Below, one piece after another: positions 52,460 through 62,144 of a DNA stretch of 64,000 nt. Source of the stretch: Varroa destructor. Its lineage: Eukaryota > Arthropoda > Arachnida > Mesostigmata > Varroidae. A model generated the notes under the pieces. That model was given only the letters and a program-made list of their open reading frames with translations, had not been told where the DNA came from and ran no database searches. Location of the stretch: the NCBI RefSeq assembly GCF_002443255.2, contig NW_019211454.1, positions 20,427,037-20,491,036 of the forward strand. The letters are read 5' to 3'. Position 1 is the first letter of the stretch. Every line of letters begins with the position of its first letter. The position numbers and the translations under genes are program-made.

Positions 52460-52632
52460 CGGTCACTTGGTCGTTGTGGCAGGAAAAGAGCTATCTGGTA
52501 CTTAAAAAGTTTTGGCGAATTTGACCGTCTGGCCGCTGTGGTGAATAGCAGTGCCATCTGATACATGAAAGCTTTGGCCGTCTGGCTGTTGTGACAGGAA
52601 ATGCTTCCATCTAGTACCTGAAAGATACTGCT
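52460..52632 (-). repeat. Degenerate minisatellite, about three units of 54-63 bp
   Basis: Three units are aligned at 52460 (CGGTCACTTGGTCGTTGTGG), 52523 (GACCGTCTGGCCGCTGTGG) and 52577 (GGCCGTCTGGCTGTTGTGA). Each continues with a CATCTG/GATACATGAAAG-like tail, for example ATCTGGTACTTAAAA, ATCTGATACATGAAA and ATCTAGTACCTGAAA. On minus the units lie in a single 72-codon open frame (52668-52450), giving imperfect repeats each with an F-x-x-Y-Q-I/M-A-L-type core. That may only reflect the DNA repeat. The repeat is old, judging by its divergence, and lies inside the last kinase intron. Confidence 0.75.
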
Positions 52633-52715
52633 AAGGCTGCTAAAGCCTGATTTCCAGTGGGGAGCCAAACAAAAGTAGCAGGATATAAGAAATCTCTAAA
52701 AGCCAACAATATTCT

Positions 52716-52730
52716 GGGGGGGGGGGGGGG
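52716..52730. repeat. G15 homopolymer
   Basis: Fifteen consecutive G residues are followed by CAAAAAAG. A run this long can form stacked G-quartet structure and is prone to slippage and sequencing error, so its exact length should be treated as uncertain. Confidence 0.9.
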
Positions 52731-53556
52731 CAAAAAAGAAGACCCAAACGAATACCACGCAGGGGCTGCGAGTTATGAGTATTAGTACACCAAGGAGAAA
52801 GAGTTTACAAATGAAAGCTGAGCATCCCAAATCGATACGAACGAAGCTCGTCGAGCAAGGTCCAAGCAGATGTTGAAACAATGTTCGTGGTAGTACTCAC
52901 AGAACCGTAGAAGCAAAAGGTCCAAGAGCCACGAATTGGCTCAAGCTAATTTCAGGCTTGTGTCCTTAATTAGACGTAGCATGTAAGGCAGCGCTGAGAG
53001 CTGTGATATTAACTACCAATATCGATCTATGTCATCGTTGTGCTCGCTGCCCACAGATAGCAAGTGGTTTTGTCAAGTCACCTATCCTACAATTGGTGGT
53101 CAATACACTCGGGGTCACTAATGCACGGAATGTAGAATTTTTCAAAATCGTAATCGACTTTGCAAATATTATTTACAATTTTTAAAATAATTTTTGCTTT
53201 TTTTAACCGTTTTTAAAAAACAAGTTCGTTTATAAAACTCTAATTGGAATATGAAATATTATATTTCCTATATTTACATATCTAGATAAATAATGATGTA
53301 CTCGATAGCTAAATTTTCATATAATGGTTGTAAGCGGCAATTGTTTTGACGCCACTAATGCGAGGTTTATGTATGCGAGGTATTTCAGAACTATGTGTTG
53401 ACCATAACATATATCAGAACGAGCAGTAGATGTAATGTAACTCTTCGAGCCGTCTTCCAAATTAAGAACATTATAGTAGAACTTACTTGCTTTCAATACC
53501 CCTACATACAGGGTTTCTTATTGATATTGCTTTTTCTTTCGCTGTAGCGTATGTTC

Positions 53557-53830
53557 CTAAAATGTTTTGCTATACCTAGTATTCCAGTCACACGAAGCTA
53601 TTCCTAAAAATTGCACGCACACTTCATACAAAACCCTTTCGGTGACACTGTCCCATGGCTGCTGAAAGTATCGAAGAATTACTTTCCTGTATTGAGCTGA
53701 TCTGGTTTTACTTTTTTGCCTGTTGGTCGATAATTTTACCAGCACTATTTTGGGCCTCGATCCGCCGGCGTCAATAAAAATAGGCCCTTCAATTTTTTGC
53801 TCATACGTTTTCACTGCCGAACGTCGGCCT
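53557..53830 (-). other. Isolated minus-strand open frame, unrecognised
   Basis: A stop-free minus-strand stretch of about 90-100 codons begins slightly upstream of 53814 and ends at 53557. The translation is mixed and globular-looking (V-K-T-Y-E-Q-K then P-K-I-V-L-V-K-L) but shows no motif I recognise. Length alone does not exceed chance. It is listed because it stands alone with no long antisense partner. Confidence 0.12.
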
Positions 53831-56800
53831 CGCGCGTATTGCGGTGAGTCATTCGAATATAAAAGTTGTTAGCAACGAAAATCTGTTGGCCTGATTTCAG
53901 CCCACGTTTTTTTTGTACAATTAGCACTTTCTTACCCTTTAATTCACGATTAGGTTACACAAGCTCAAAGCGGAGCCTTGAAAATAATAGTGTGTCGTGT
54001 TCTGTCTAATCCTTATAGTGAAAAGATTCTCATGCACGAGTTTTAAGATTAAAATAAACTTTATGCAAAAATATAAGCCTTAAGGCCACTGAGTTCTAAT
54101 TTGAAGAGACTGAGATCAACCAGGAATTTTCCGAGTCTCATGCAATATACAACTATTAACTAACTAGCCTAACATAGCGACAACAACAACAGCAGGGCAA
54201 TCTTAAACAATCTGGGCAAAATAGTTTTTGATTTTCGATGCAACAAGTATGTCGTGAAGAGTTTCACAGGTAGCTATTCAGTTGATTCAGCTAACAACGC
54301 TGTACGGTCATGCTAAAGAAGACACCTGAAAGGCTAACGGCGTTGATGAAGACCTGATGTTGTTTCGTTTGTGATAGACGTATACATTGATTTGTGCAAG
54401 TCAGGCCTTTGTAACTGTGAAACGCAGAGAATGTCAGACTCACTTTGATGCACGAATCGACGGATAGATATTTGTCTAATTGGTACAGCATTGCGCCATT
54501 AATACACATGTACATGAGTTAATGTTTCACCTAAAATTACAAGCGCATACGTAATAATGGGTTTAAGAAGGGATCTATAAAATACATGTTGGGCAAATTT
54601 CTAGTCCGAAAACTAGAGAGTATAGCAATGTCGCCATTGCGCTTTAGCCCAATTTAAGAAAATGACTAACCCAGTGTATTCGATGTCCAAACCTTAAGTG
54701 AGAATAATTTCGCAATGAACTTAAATGAGTGTGCGTTACTATAACATTGGAGAGTTTCAAAGACGACGTATTTCTTAAAGTATGAGACAAAAAAGCGTAC
54801 CACATCAATCATAGCGCGTTGTCTTCTAGCCCATATGTCTTATCAATTTCCTATCGCGAGAATGTGAAGCTCTGTACCTTGAAAGTTTACGAAATGCCCG
54901 TATTTTGCACATGTAGCATAGCTGACAATAAGACTTATCGTGTCGCCCTGTTTTTAGCCACTAATATGCTAATTTGGTGAGAAAACAATTTCAACCTCAG
55001 TTAGTTTGAGGACACACAGTTGCGGCGAGAGGATCGTATATTAAATACGTAGGACGTTTTTAAAAATCGAACGAAACAAAGCATGTACAGGTTCAACAAT
55101 TAATGCCTTCCAGAGGTTGAGGGACCTTATACTTTTGAGAAAAAATATGCTTGATAAGAACTACATATAATACTACAGAACTTTAAACATAAAGGTTTTC
55201 TGAAATTGGTCAGGAGAAGCGTTGTAGCCAGTTGTACCAATGCCGATAACGATACAGCAGGTGGGTAGAATGTTTCGATAACTAGAAAAACTTAATGTCA
55301 TAGATAAATTTCTAATACTTTTAATAAAACAACTCACGCAGTGTGGCATAACAATAAACATCATCCGAGTCGCACCTATCTGCACGGCAGAAATTATTTT
55401 GTATGGAGGTATGACATGAAAGGTTTTTTGGTCTCTCATTCTTGGTCTCGTATTATATTGTGTATCCGTTTAATATTCAGTCAATTAGTTTTGTGACATC
55501 GGGAAAACTGTTTTGTAGAGCTCAAAGTGAGCATGATAGAAACGGGATTACAAAAGTGCATGAATTCTGCTAATGTGTAGAGGTTAAAACGATGCTAACA
55601 AAAGAAATGCGAGCAGTGGGAAGTAGGCGCTGAAGACTGGAAGGTCGTCCCCTTGAGAAGCCTCATGTTCAACATTCAACAGCACGACATACAGGTCTTC
55701 CTAAGCACATATCTCTTTTTGAAACATGAAATTCCTAAAGCTTCGAAAAGGACCCATTATCTATCCCTAAATGTTTGCGTTTTTCACTTTGAAACGAAGG
55801 TCCCCTCTTTGGCCTGCGATATAGTATCAGTGAAATCCATTTTGCTTGAAAGAACTTACCAAGTTGATACGTATGTTGTAAAATCCAGGACGAAGTGCGA
55901 TCCGTTGGAATGGATGTCTTCTAGGTAGACATTTTTTAATCATTCTATAGGATGACACGTTTTATCCCTCTAGGTCTTCATCAAATAGGAATAAAAGCAA
56001 GCTTTCTTCTTGGAGACTAATGTCGCCAATGGGCGTTGTGTTATATGTATGTATATGAAACAGTTATCAACTGAATCGAGACAAATCATCAGAAGGCTGC
56101 TCGTTCTGCTAAAATAATTTTTGGTCTCGTTTTTTTGGGTAAGAAAAATCGCGAAGGTTCTATTATAGACAATTTAGTGACGTTTGAGAGGAATATAGGC
56201 GTAGTCCGACACAACAAAATAGCACTGCATGAGGTAACTCTATTAAATCGTAGCTCTTAATATCGAGTGTTTCGTATAGCCTTGTGCCAGTTTGCCTTGC
56301 GCAAGTATCGACGACGTTCTACAGATGTAATACTTATGTTTAATCTAGTGATGCAGCGATATTTGGCTTGTGTAAATGTATGTTCTAACAGGGAGCGATT
56401 AGATTTTTCCTAGTTTCAGCCCCGTGTTCAAAATAGGCACGAAATACCGTCCGACGAGTTGGCCAGTTGTGTTACAAGTTTAGCATTACCGTCTACGAAA
56501 GCTCCTACTTACATTTTGTAAAATTAAAAAAACAGTATTGCAGAAACTCCATCGTGAAAAAAAAAACAGGCCTGAAAGCGCGATTCTAAGTTAGCCACGA
56601 TCATTACTAATTTGGACCAAACAGTGCACAAGTTTAGAACCCTAGCTGTGTACAAAAGTTTCTGTGAAAACCTATATTAGGCCAGGTAAGGGTTATAGGC
56701 TAGCGTCTTTGTTTTGAACGAAACAAGAAAACTGTAGCTCTGGCCAATACCATATCATTGATTAGTCAATTTCGTCACAATGTGTCCGCATATAGCGCTT

Positions 56801-57717
56801 ATGGGCGACTATAATTTACGATCGGAACATTTGCTATTACGTTTTTTTCTGGATTAATAAAGAATGTTGTCAATTCACCGATTTCAATCTAAAGCTGAAA
56901 AGCTCGTAGGGGTTGAGCTCCTTAATGGGACCAATGACATCTAGCGACAACCAACTTAAACGAAACCAAAGGCTGAAAAAAAAAGCCGCGATAAGGTTTT
57001 CGTCTGAATACCGGACGCTATGGAAGCATGTATTTAGGAATCTCTTAGACACCTACGAAACTTATCTTTCCAATAGCCCAATAGAGAGAACATAGATTTG
57101 CCGATAAACGGTGGCTTCGTCCGCCTAAAAAAACCGTACTATTAAAAACGCATTTAGGGACGCTCCATTTTATGTCCAAAAAATTTAACAGCAGTACCCT
57201 AATTACTTAACTTGAACGCACTAATCGACCACACTTGTTTGAACATTACAAACTAAAAAAATCACATTCGTGGATCGTTATTAAGGCAAAAACTCTAAGC
57301 GTCATAATTAGCTGAAAAAAACGTACATTGGCGCTAACTGTTGGGTCGGCACTGAACAAAGGCGCCAGCGGCACCACATCCGCCGTCGATAGTCACAGTG
57401 AAATTGTACCGTTTCGATTCAATTGCAGTGCGGTTTGCTAAGACGGTGGCGGATTGAGCCATTAAGAGGTTACTCTGAACGCTTCGAACGAATCAAGATT
57501 TCATTTGCCAGAACATTTCGTGGGGGTAGGTTGAGTGGGAATCGAAAGGCTTACCCTGGGATATGTCCAGGAATAACCTCGAAATTGATCCAACGGCTTT
57601 GATTTTTGACGCGTTGACTTCGGCCAATGACAAAGCTTTCTCGCGAACGGCTCATTTTCATTCTTAGAAAATTCAAAAACGCCTACTCTGAATGGTAAGT
57701 TAAACAATATGCTTCAG

Positions 57718-58006
57718 TGGGCAGTGCTACCGACTTCAATCGATCAGTATAAAAGGTCGAGGCGTATTGAACGGATTGAATGTGCGGATGCACGGTACAC
57801 TTCACTATGGCTCACTCACTGGCGGCTGCGCGTTGTTCGACAAGGAATATAGATTCGAAAGAAGACATTTTCAAGAACAACGCTTGAATGAGAAACCTAT
57901 TAGAGAATATTTGAAGGACACTTCTGGGACAGCATCGACGGCTGCGAATTACGGAGGGCAAGAGTCAACAGTCGGCAACTCGATTCGGCTGGGATATGCG
58001 TGTACG
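57718..58006 (+). other. Candidate exon, unrecognised
   Basis: A plus-strand frame is open from 57704 to 58018. Inside it, a possible acceptor (TGCTTCAG at 57717) and a consensus-like donor (GTATGT at 58007, after TGTACG) would define an exon of 289 bases. The translation contains H-Y-G-S-L-T-G-G-C and a Glu/Arg/Lys-rich middle. It does not match the CLK catalytic loop expected next. The upstream pyrimidine tract is poor. It may belong to another gene or be chance. Confidence 0.15.
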
Positions 58007-58639
58007 GTATGTAATATATAGATCTGTTCCAGTGTCGAAGAGACTGCAAATCGCCCCGAAGAGTGTGTCTAACGGAAAGACTTTGTCAGTATCAATTCGT
58101 ATATATAAAAATAATTTTCTCGATAGCAATTAAAAAAATGTTCCCAAAAATTTGTGCCATGTGTGTGGCACGGGAGCGCCACCACATTGTGGCTGTTCCG
58201 AAGGATCAGGCAAGCGCTTTTGCTTATGTTTAGACCGTTTTTGCTACTAAGGAAGCGCGCAGGATGGCAGAATTACTAAGCAATTATGAACTTAGACATT
58301 CGAATGCGAGAAGCAACGATCACTCGGTTTCGTCTTATTGTTTTTTTTCGAACATTTTCGATTTTCTCGGAACAAACAAATACAAAATGTTACTCTTCAT
58401 ATCGGACTACCTTGAAATTTGTTCGACAAAGCGTTGCCTATTCCAAGTGAGCTAACCTAAACACATCTTATCAGTTAAACTGGAAAATCTATGATCTCTA
58501 GAAGGAAATAGATAGTGGGATACGCCAGTCTAATTTTTTGACTTAGGTTGAAAAGTCCGATATCGCTGTTAGTTACTCCTTTGAACGGCTGTTTCCCCAC
58601 AGTGAAGCCAAGTGTGCTGGATCCCAGCGCGACGCGAAA

Positions 58640-58725
58640 TGTGCCTATGCCCAGATTCGAACCCACACCAAAACGTGTTTCTAAGATCAGCAGGCAAATA
58701 TGTTACCCATCAAGCTATGACGGGA
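58640..58725 (-). mobile_element. tRNA-like Pol III promoter, possible SINE head
   Basis: On the minus strand, TAGCTTGATGGG (58717-58706) resembles the internal A box of tRNA genes, and GGTTCGAATC (58663-58654) is a perfect B box, with a spacing of about 54 bases, right for a slightly long tRNA. Between them TGCCTGCTGATCTTAG resembles an anticodon arm. The acceptor and T stems do not pair, so it is not a working tRNA. A tRNA-derived SINE or an old tRNA pseudogene fits best. Any SINE body would run from about 58640 down to 58480; I see no A-rich tail or target-site duplication, and no second copy in the window. Confidence 0.4.
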
Positions 58726-59408
58726 ATGTGGTGATCCACCAGCTGCTATTCATCATCATCAGAAAAGTCTTATAGCAACGAGAACTTACCCTAAGAAAAG
58801 CGGGTGAAAACCACTGTTGGATATCTCTTTGCTTAATCCAAAGAGTTATTGAATCACGGCGATGAGATCTAATGTCACTAAATTGCTGGACTATGTGTTT
58901 TTGATTGCCGTACGTACATTGTTTCGTATTATATAGCATCAGATGTCCTTGATGTCCACTGCAAACACAACAATTACGTTATGTCTGAGCCTAGTCGACA
59001 CTGCCACTGAATGCCCTCTATGCCCTGAATGCTAGAGATTCACTTATATCTCATCTGCGGTGACCGCATACTCCACACGGTTTTTCTGTTGAGTCAAGTT
59101 CCGCAAATCGCCCACAGGGCTCGCTACATCCATTTCATCTGCTATTTCCTCTGCTAACGGCGCATAATTAAAAAAACTGTTCAATTTCAAAATTCGCTTG
59201 TTATAGCCTAACATTGTGTTCGCAGTCACATTTGTTTATTTTTCAACCGATTTATTCTGTAAGTTTTCAGGTTTGGTGTTAAAATACTAAATTCAGCTAT
59301 ATCTTGAAACATTCTTTACTGACCAAGGCGGTTACAACTTTCACTTGCTAGGAATCTATCTAAACGGTGTCTGGACAAAAGAACCTCCCATTCAGGCTTT
59401 TTTTGCAG

Positions 59409-59742
59409 GTTTCGTAATCATTGTCTTGTGCGCCTTGGCATTGTTATAAAGCAATGTAAATTTGCATCGTGTATCGAGTCCCTTTTATTAGATAGCCTCA
59501 TTTACTCGAAATTATTGAGCGATATACAGATCCGTGTTGATTATCTTCTTAGACATTTCCCAGCGTATAGTACCCTTCTACTTCATCAAACAGAACCTAG
59601 CTTCCTACGAAGATCTGACTTATCTCAGAACTTAGGCGTATCTTTCCAAAGTATTCATTCCTTTCTGTTTTATATCGATGTGAAGAAAACACTTTTCGAC
59701 ATCGCTGATAATTCCTACTATTATTGTGAGGTTGCTCGGTGA
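59409..59742 (+). other. Candidate exon, unrecognised
   Basis: A pyrimidine run ending in TTTTTTTGCAG at 59408 is followed by a plus-strand frame open to 59742 (over 100 codons). The translation is Leu/Ile/Ser/Tyr-rich without known motifs, and there is no good donor before the stop. It could be a last exon of something or chance; it is not the missing CLK exon. Confidence 0.13.
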
Positions 59743-59867
59743 CGGGCGAGATATTCAGAGACAATAAGTTTCACAGATCACCAAAGCTTCTGGTTTTGAA
59801 TAAATATCATAAGTCTAAAGTGCCCAGTTTATTTTCATGCTTTCATGATTAATATTGTATTTCTTAG

Positions 59868-60129
59868 GTGTCATCAGCGTTTAAAAGTGCCTTTAGTCGA
59901 TCCTCAGCGACTTCAAATGGCCGAATGGGCGGGGTGCACTCGATTTTCTTATTTATCCATCCTGCATTACTCACAAAGAGGTGGCGCGGGGCAAACTACA
60001 CAGTCTACCGGCAAAGTTCGCAAGGCTAATCGATATATTTTAAGTACAATGACGTTATTAAAAGCAGTACCGTCAGGTGACAATGATTTGGGGAAGCTGA
60101 TATCCATCCTGCTTAATATAATATTATAA
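59868..60129 (+). other. Candidate exon, unrecognised
   Basis: TTGTATTTCTTAG at 59867 is followed by a plus-strand frame open to 60129. The translation begins C-H-Q-R-L-K-V-P-L-V-D-P and continues with basic and polar residues. No family is recognised and the end lacks a clear donor. Its position just after the candidate at 59409 is suggestive but not decisive. Confidence 0.13.
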
Positions 60130-60523
60130 TACAGTTTAGGATTCAATGTTTCAAACCGTGCAGGGCCTACTTGGGTTCCTAGAAGAATAACAGCAGTCTA
60201 TTAGATGCAGATATCGTTAGGGGTTCGGGAACATATGTATACAATATCCTATTTTTCCTTTTTCTTCGAAGCATGCTTGTGCTTTCATATCAGCATAAGC
60301 TCAACCTGCGCACAAAGTAGAGTTGCTGCGGTAATGGCGTAATTTTAGAAGAGAGTTCTATTTTAGGATCTCGCAGGTCCATTATATATTCTAAGTATAA
60401 ATGTATGACTTATCAACCAGAGCATTATTGCCTTGTTTCGTCTGGTTTGAACTGAGTATTTTGTAGGTTAAGCCACTCCTCATATTTGCTCCGCCTTATT
60501 TACAAGACGAAGTTGCATTTATG

Positions 60524-60542
60524 TATATATATATATATATAT
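60524..60542. repeat. (TA)n microsatellite
   Basis: About nine TA units follow TTTATG. It is a simple repeat in the last intron. Confidence 0.95.
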
Positions 60543-61382
60543 GTTTGTATTTAGGAGTAATCGGGACTTATATTGGTGGGCTGTTTTACCGCAACGTGTA
60601 GCGTTCATTCTTCTGTCGTGATAGTAGAGAAAAACTAGGTCTTCATTAAGCGATGCAGGCGTACTATAGGCAAACCAAACGGTTAGTTTTTGAAATATGA
60701 GAGAGGATTAATTATGGTCGGCTGTTTTTGTACCGAACAAAGTCCTACTTAAATTATTACCTCGATAACACCGGACACCGATGCCGTTATCAGTCCCAAA
60801 TAGGAGCAAGTGTAGCTTTATGGACTTAAATTTTCTAAATGTTACAGTTAAGAACTTCTTTATTTTGTAGCCTAAAATGTAGAAGTACTAAATCACTGAT
60901 TTTCGAGAAATTACCAGTTAATAAATATGTCGCTTGCTTATATTGTGCCACCTGGTGGGGCTATATGAACCACTAATGATCCCGTTCAAAGATGTCAATT
61001 AAAGTTATGCAAGCGGTCAAGTATCGCGCTTCTGACCTTTTCCTGACAAGATTTCCAAAATATAGGATTGTTTTTCTAAGAGAACAGATATTCATATACA
61101 ACTAAACAGCACATTCATTTTTAAAAATTAAAAAAAAAAGATTTTGGAGCCATAAGGAATGATTAATGGCTGTGTCAAATATTGTGATCCTTTGATCCTT
61201 CGCAGCCAGTGACAAGGTGCTGTTGCGCTGTACAGAGCGCAGAGTACAGAGAGCCCCGTCTAAAAGCTATAGCTTGTCTAGGTGCTGTGGAGAACGTGTA
61301 ACAATGTCAACGCCATTCACTAAAGCTAGTTTGACCGCGTTTAGACCTGTTCGCGTCTCATGCTCATCTACGATTAGCAGAC

Positions 61383-61625
61383 ATGGTTTGTTTACGAGAC
61401 AACAAATCACGACAAAACGCTCAACACAGCCTTAAAACATTCCCTTTGCAACCACTTGGACGAGTTTGCATTCGAAGAAACACCAAACACGACTCGAGCT
61501 TGCGGGAAAGCAGGACAACGAGCATTCTGACACGATACAGTGATGTCAATTTAAAAAGTAGTTTCGTTCCTTCAGGCGCAGCTACTTTTGAAGGGTTTAT
61601 TACCGCAGGAAATCATCTTGACTAA
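61383..61625 (+). pseudogene. Possible remnant of a Ty3/gypsy integrase C-terminus
   Basis: An 80-codon plus frame contains K-S-R-Q-N near its start and P-L-Q-P-L-G-R-V-C-I-R. This recalls the segment after the integrase core of Ty3/gypsy retrotransposons, where a basic stretch, then L-x-P-G-D-x-V-W-I/V-R and a Pro-Arg-Ser-Tyr region are usual. Here the Gly-Asp and Trp are changed and the rest fits poorly. No reverse transcriptase, integrase core or LTR is recognised nearby, so if real this is a short decayed fragment. The match is from memory and weak. Confidence 0.15.
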
Positions 61626-61928
61626 AAATATTTAAAAGGGTAAAGTTGTACGACTCCATTAAGATTTGCATGTTTCTAGCGAAAACTTTGACCGCTTCCT
61701 TATTAGAGTCCATTATCCGTGCCAAAGGACTTCTGTTCGGCTTGCCCCAACGAAGACTGATCGTGTAGCGATAGGAAAACCATTATTCAATTTTCCCTGC
61801 AGCCCTTCAGATCATGATGCCGACTGCTCTACGTTTAGTCACTGGGTAAATTTGTCCGAAATTAGCCTCTTTTGGCTTGACTATGGTACAAGCTCGAATG
61901 ATTCTTGTGCATTGGGCAAAGTGCGCCG

Positions 61929-62144
61929 CTAATATAGCCTACTGACATGCGTCAAACGTACGACGTGAACAAGGTAAAGAGAGCTCGTTTGCAGCTTTTT
62001 CCATAGCCTTAAACTGAAATTGCCCATCCCAAATTCGCGAGCTCTCTTCCTAACGGAAAGGACTCTATCTATAATAGTTGCCACTGCTTCCTGCGCAGTC
62101 ATAGCTTGCATTCTGTCTCTATCAGCTTTCTTTTTTGCGTACAC
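61929..62144 (-). other. Minus-strand open frame, unrecognised
   Basis: This 71-codon minus frame has a basic, helical-looking first half (A-K-K-K-A-D-R-D-R-M-Q-A-M) and no motif I know. It lies next to the possible retroelement fragment on the other strand and may be part of the same degraded material, or chance. Confidence 0.1.

Noticed and set aside
52345..52558. Open frame in the last intron as kinase exon 5
   Set aside because: It lacks H-T-D-L-K-P-E-N or any catalytic-loop residue; its Asp/Lys-rich start is coincidental and its end runs into the minisatellite.
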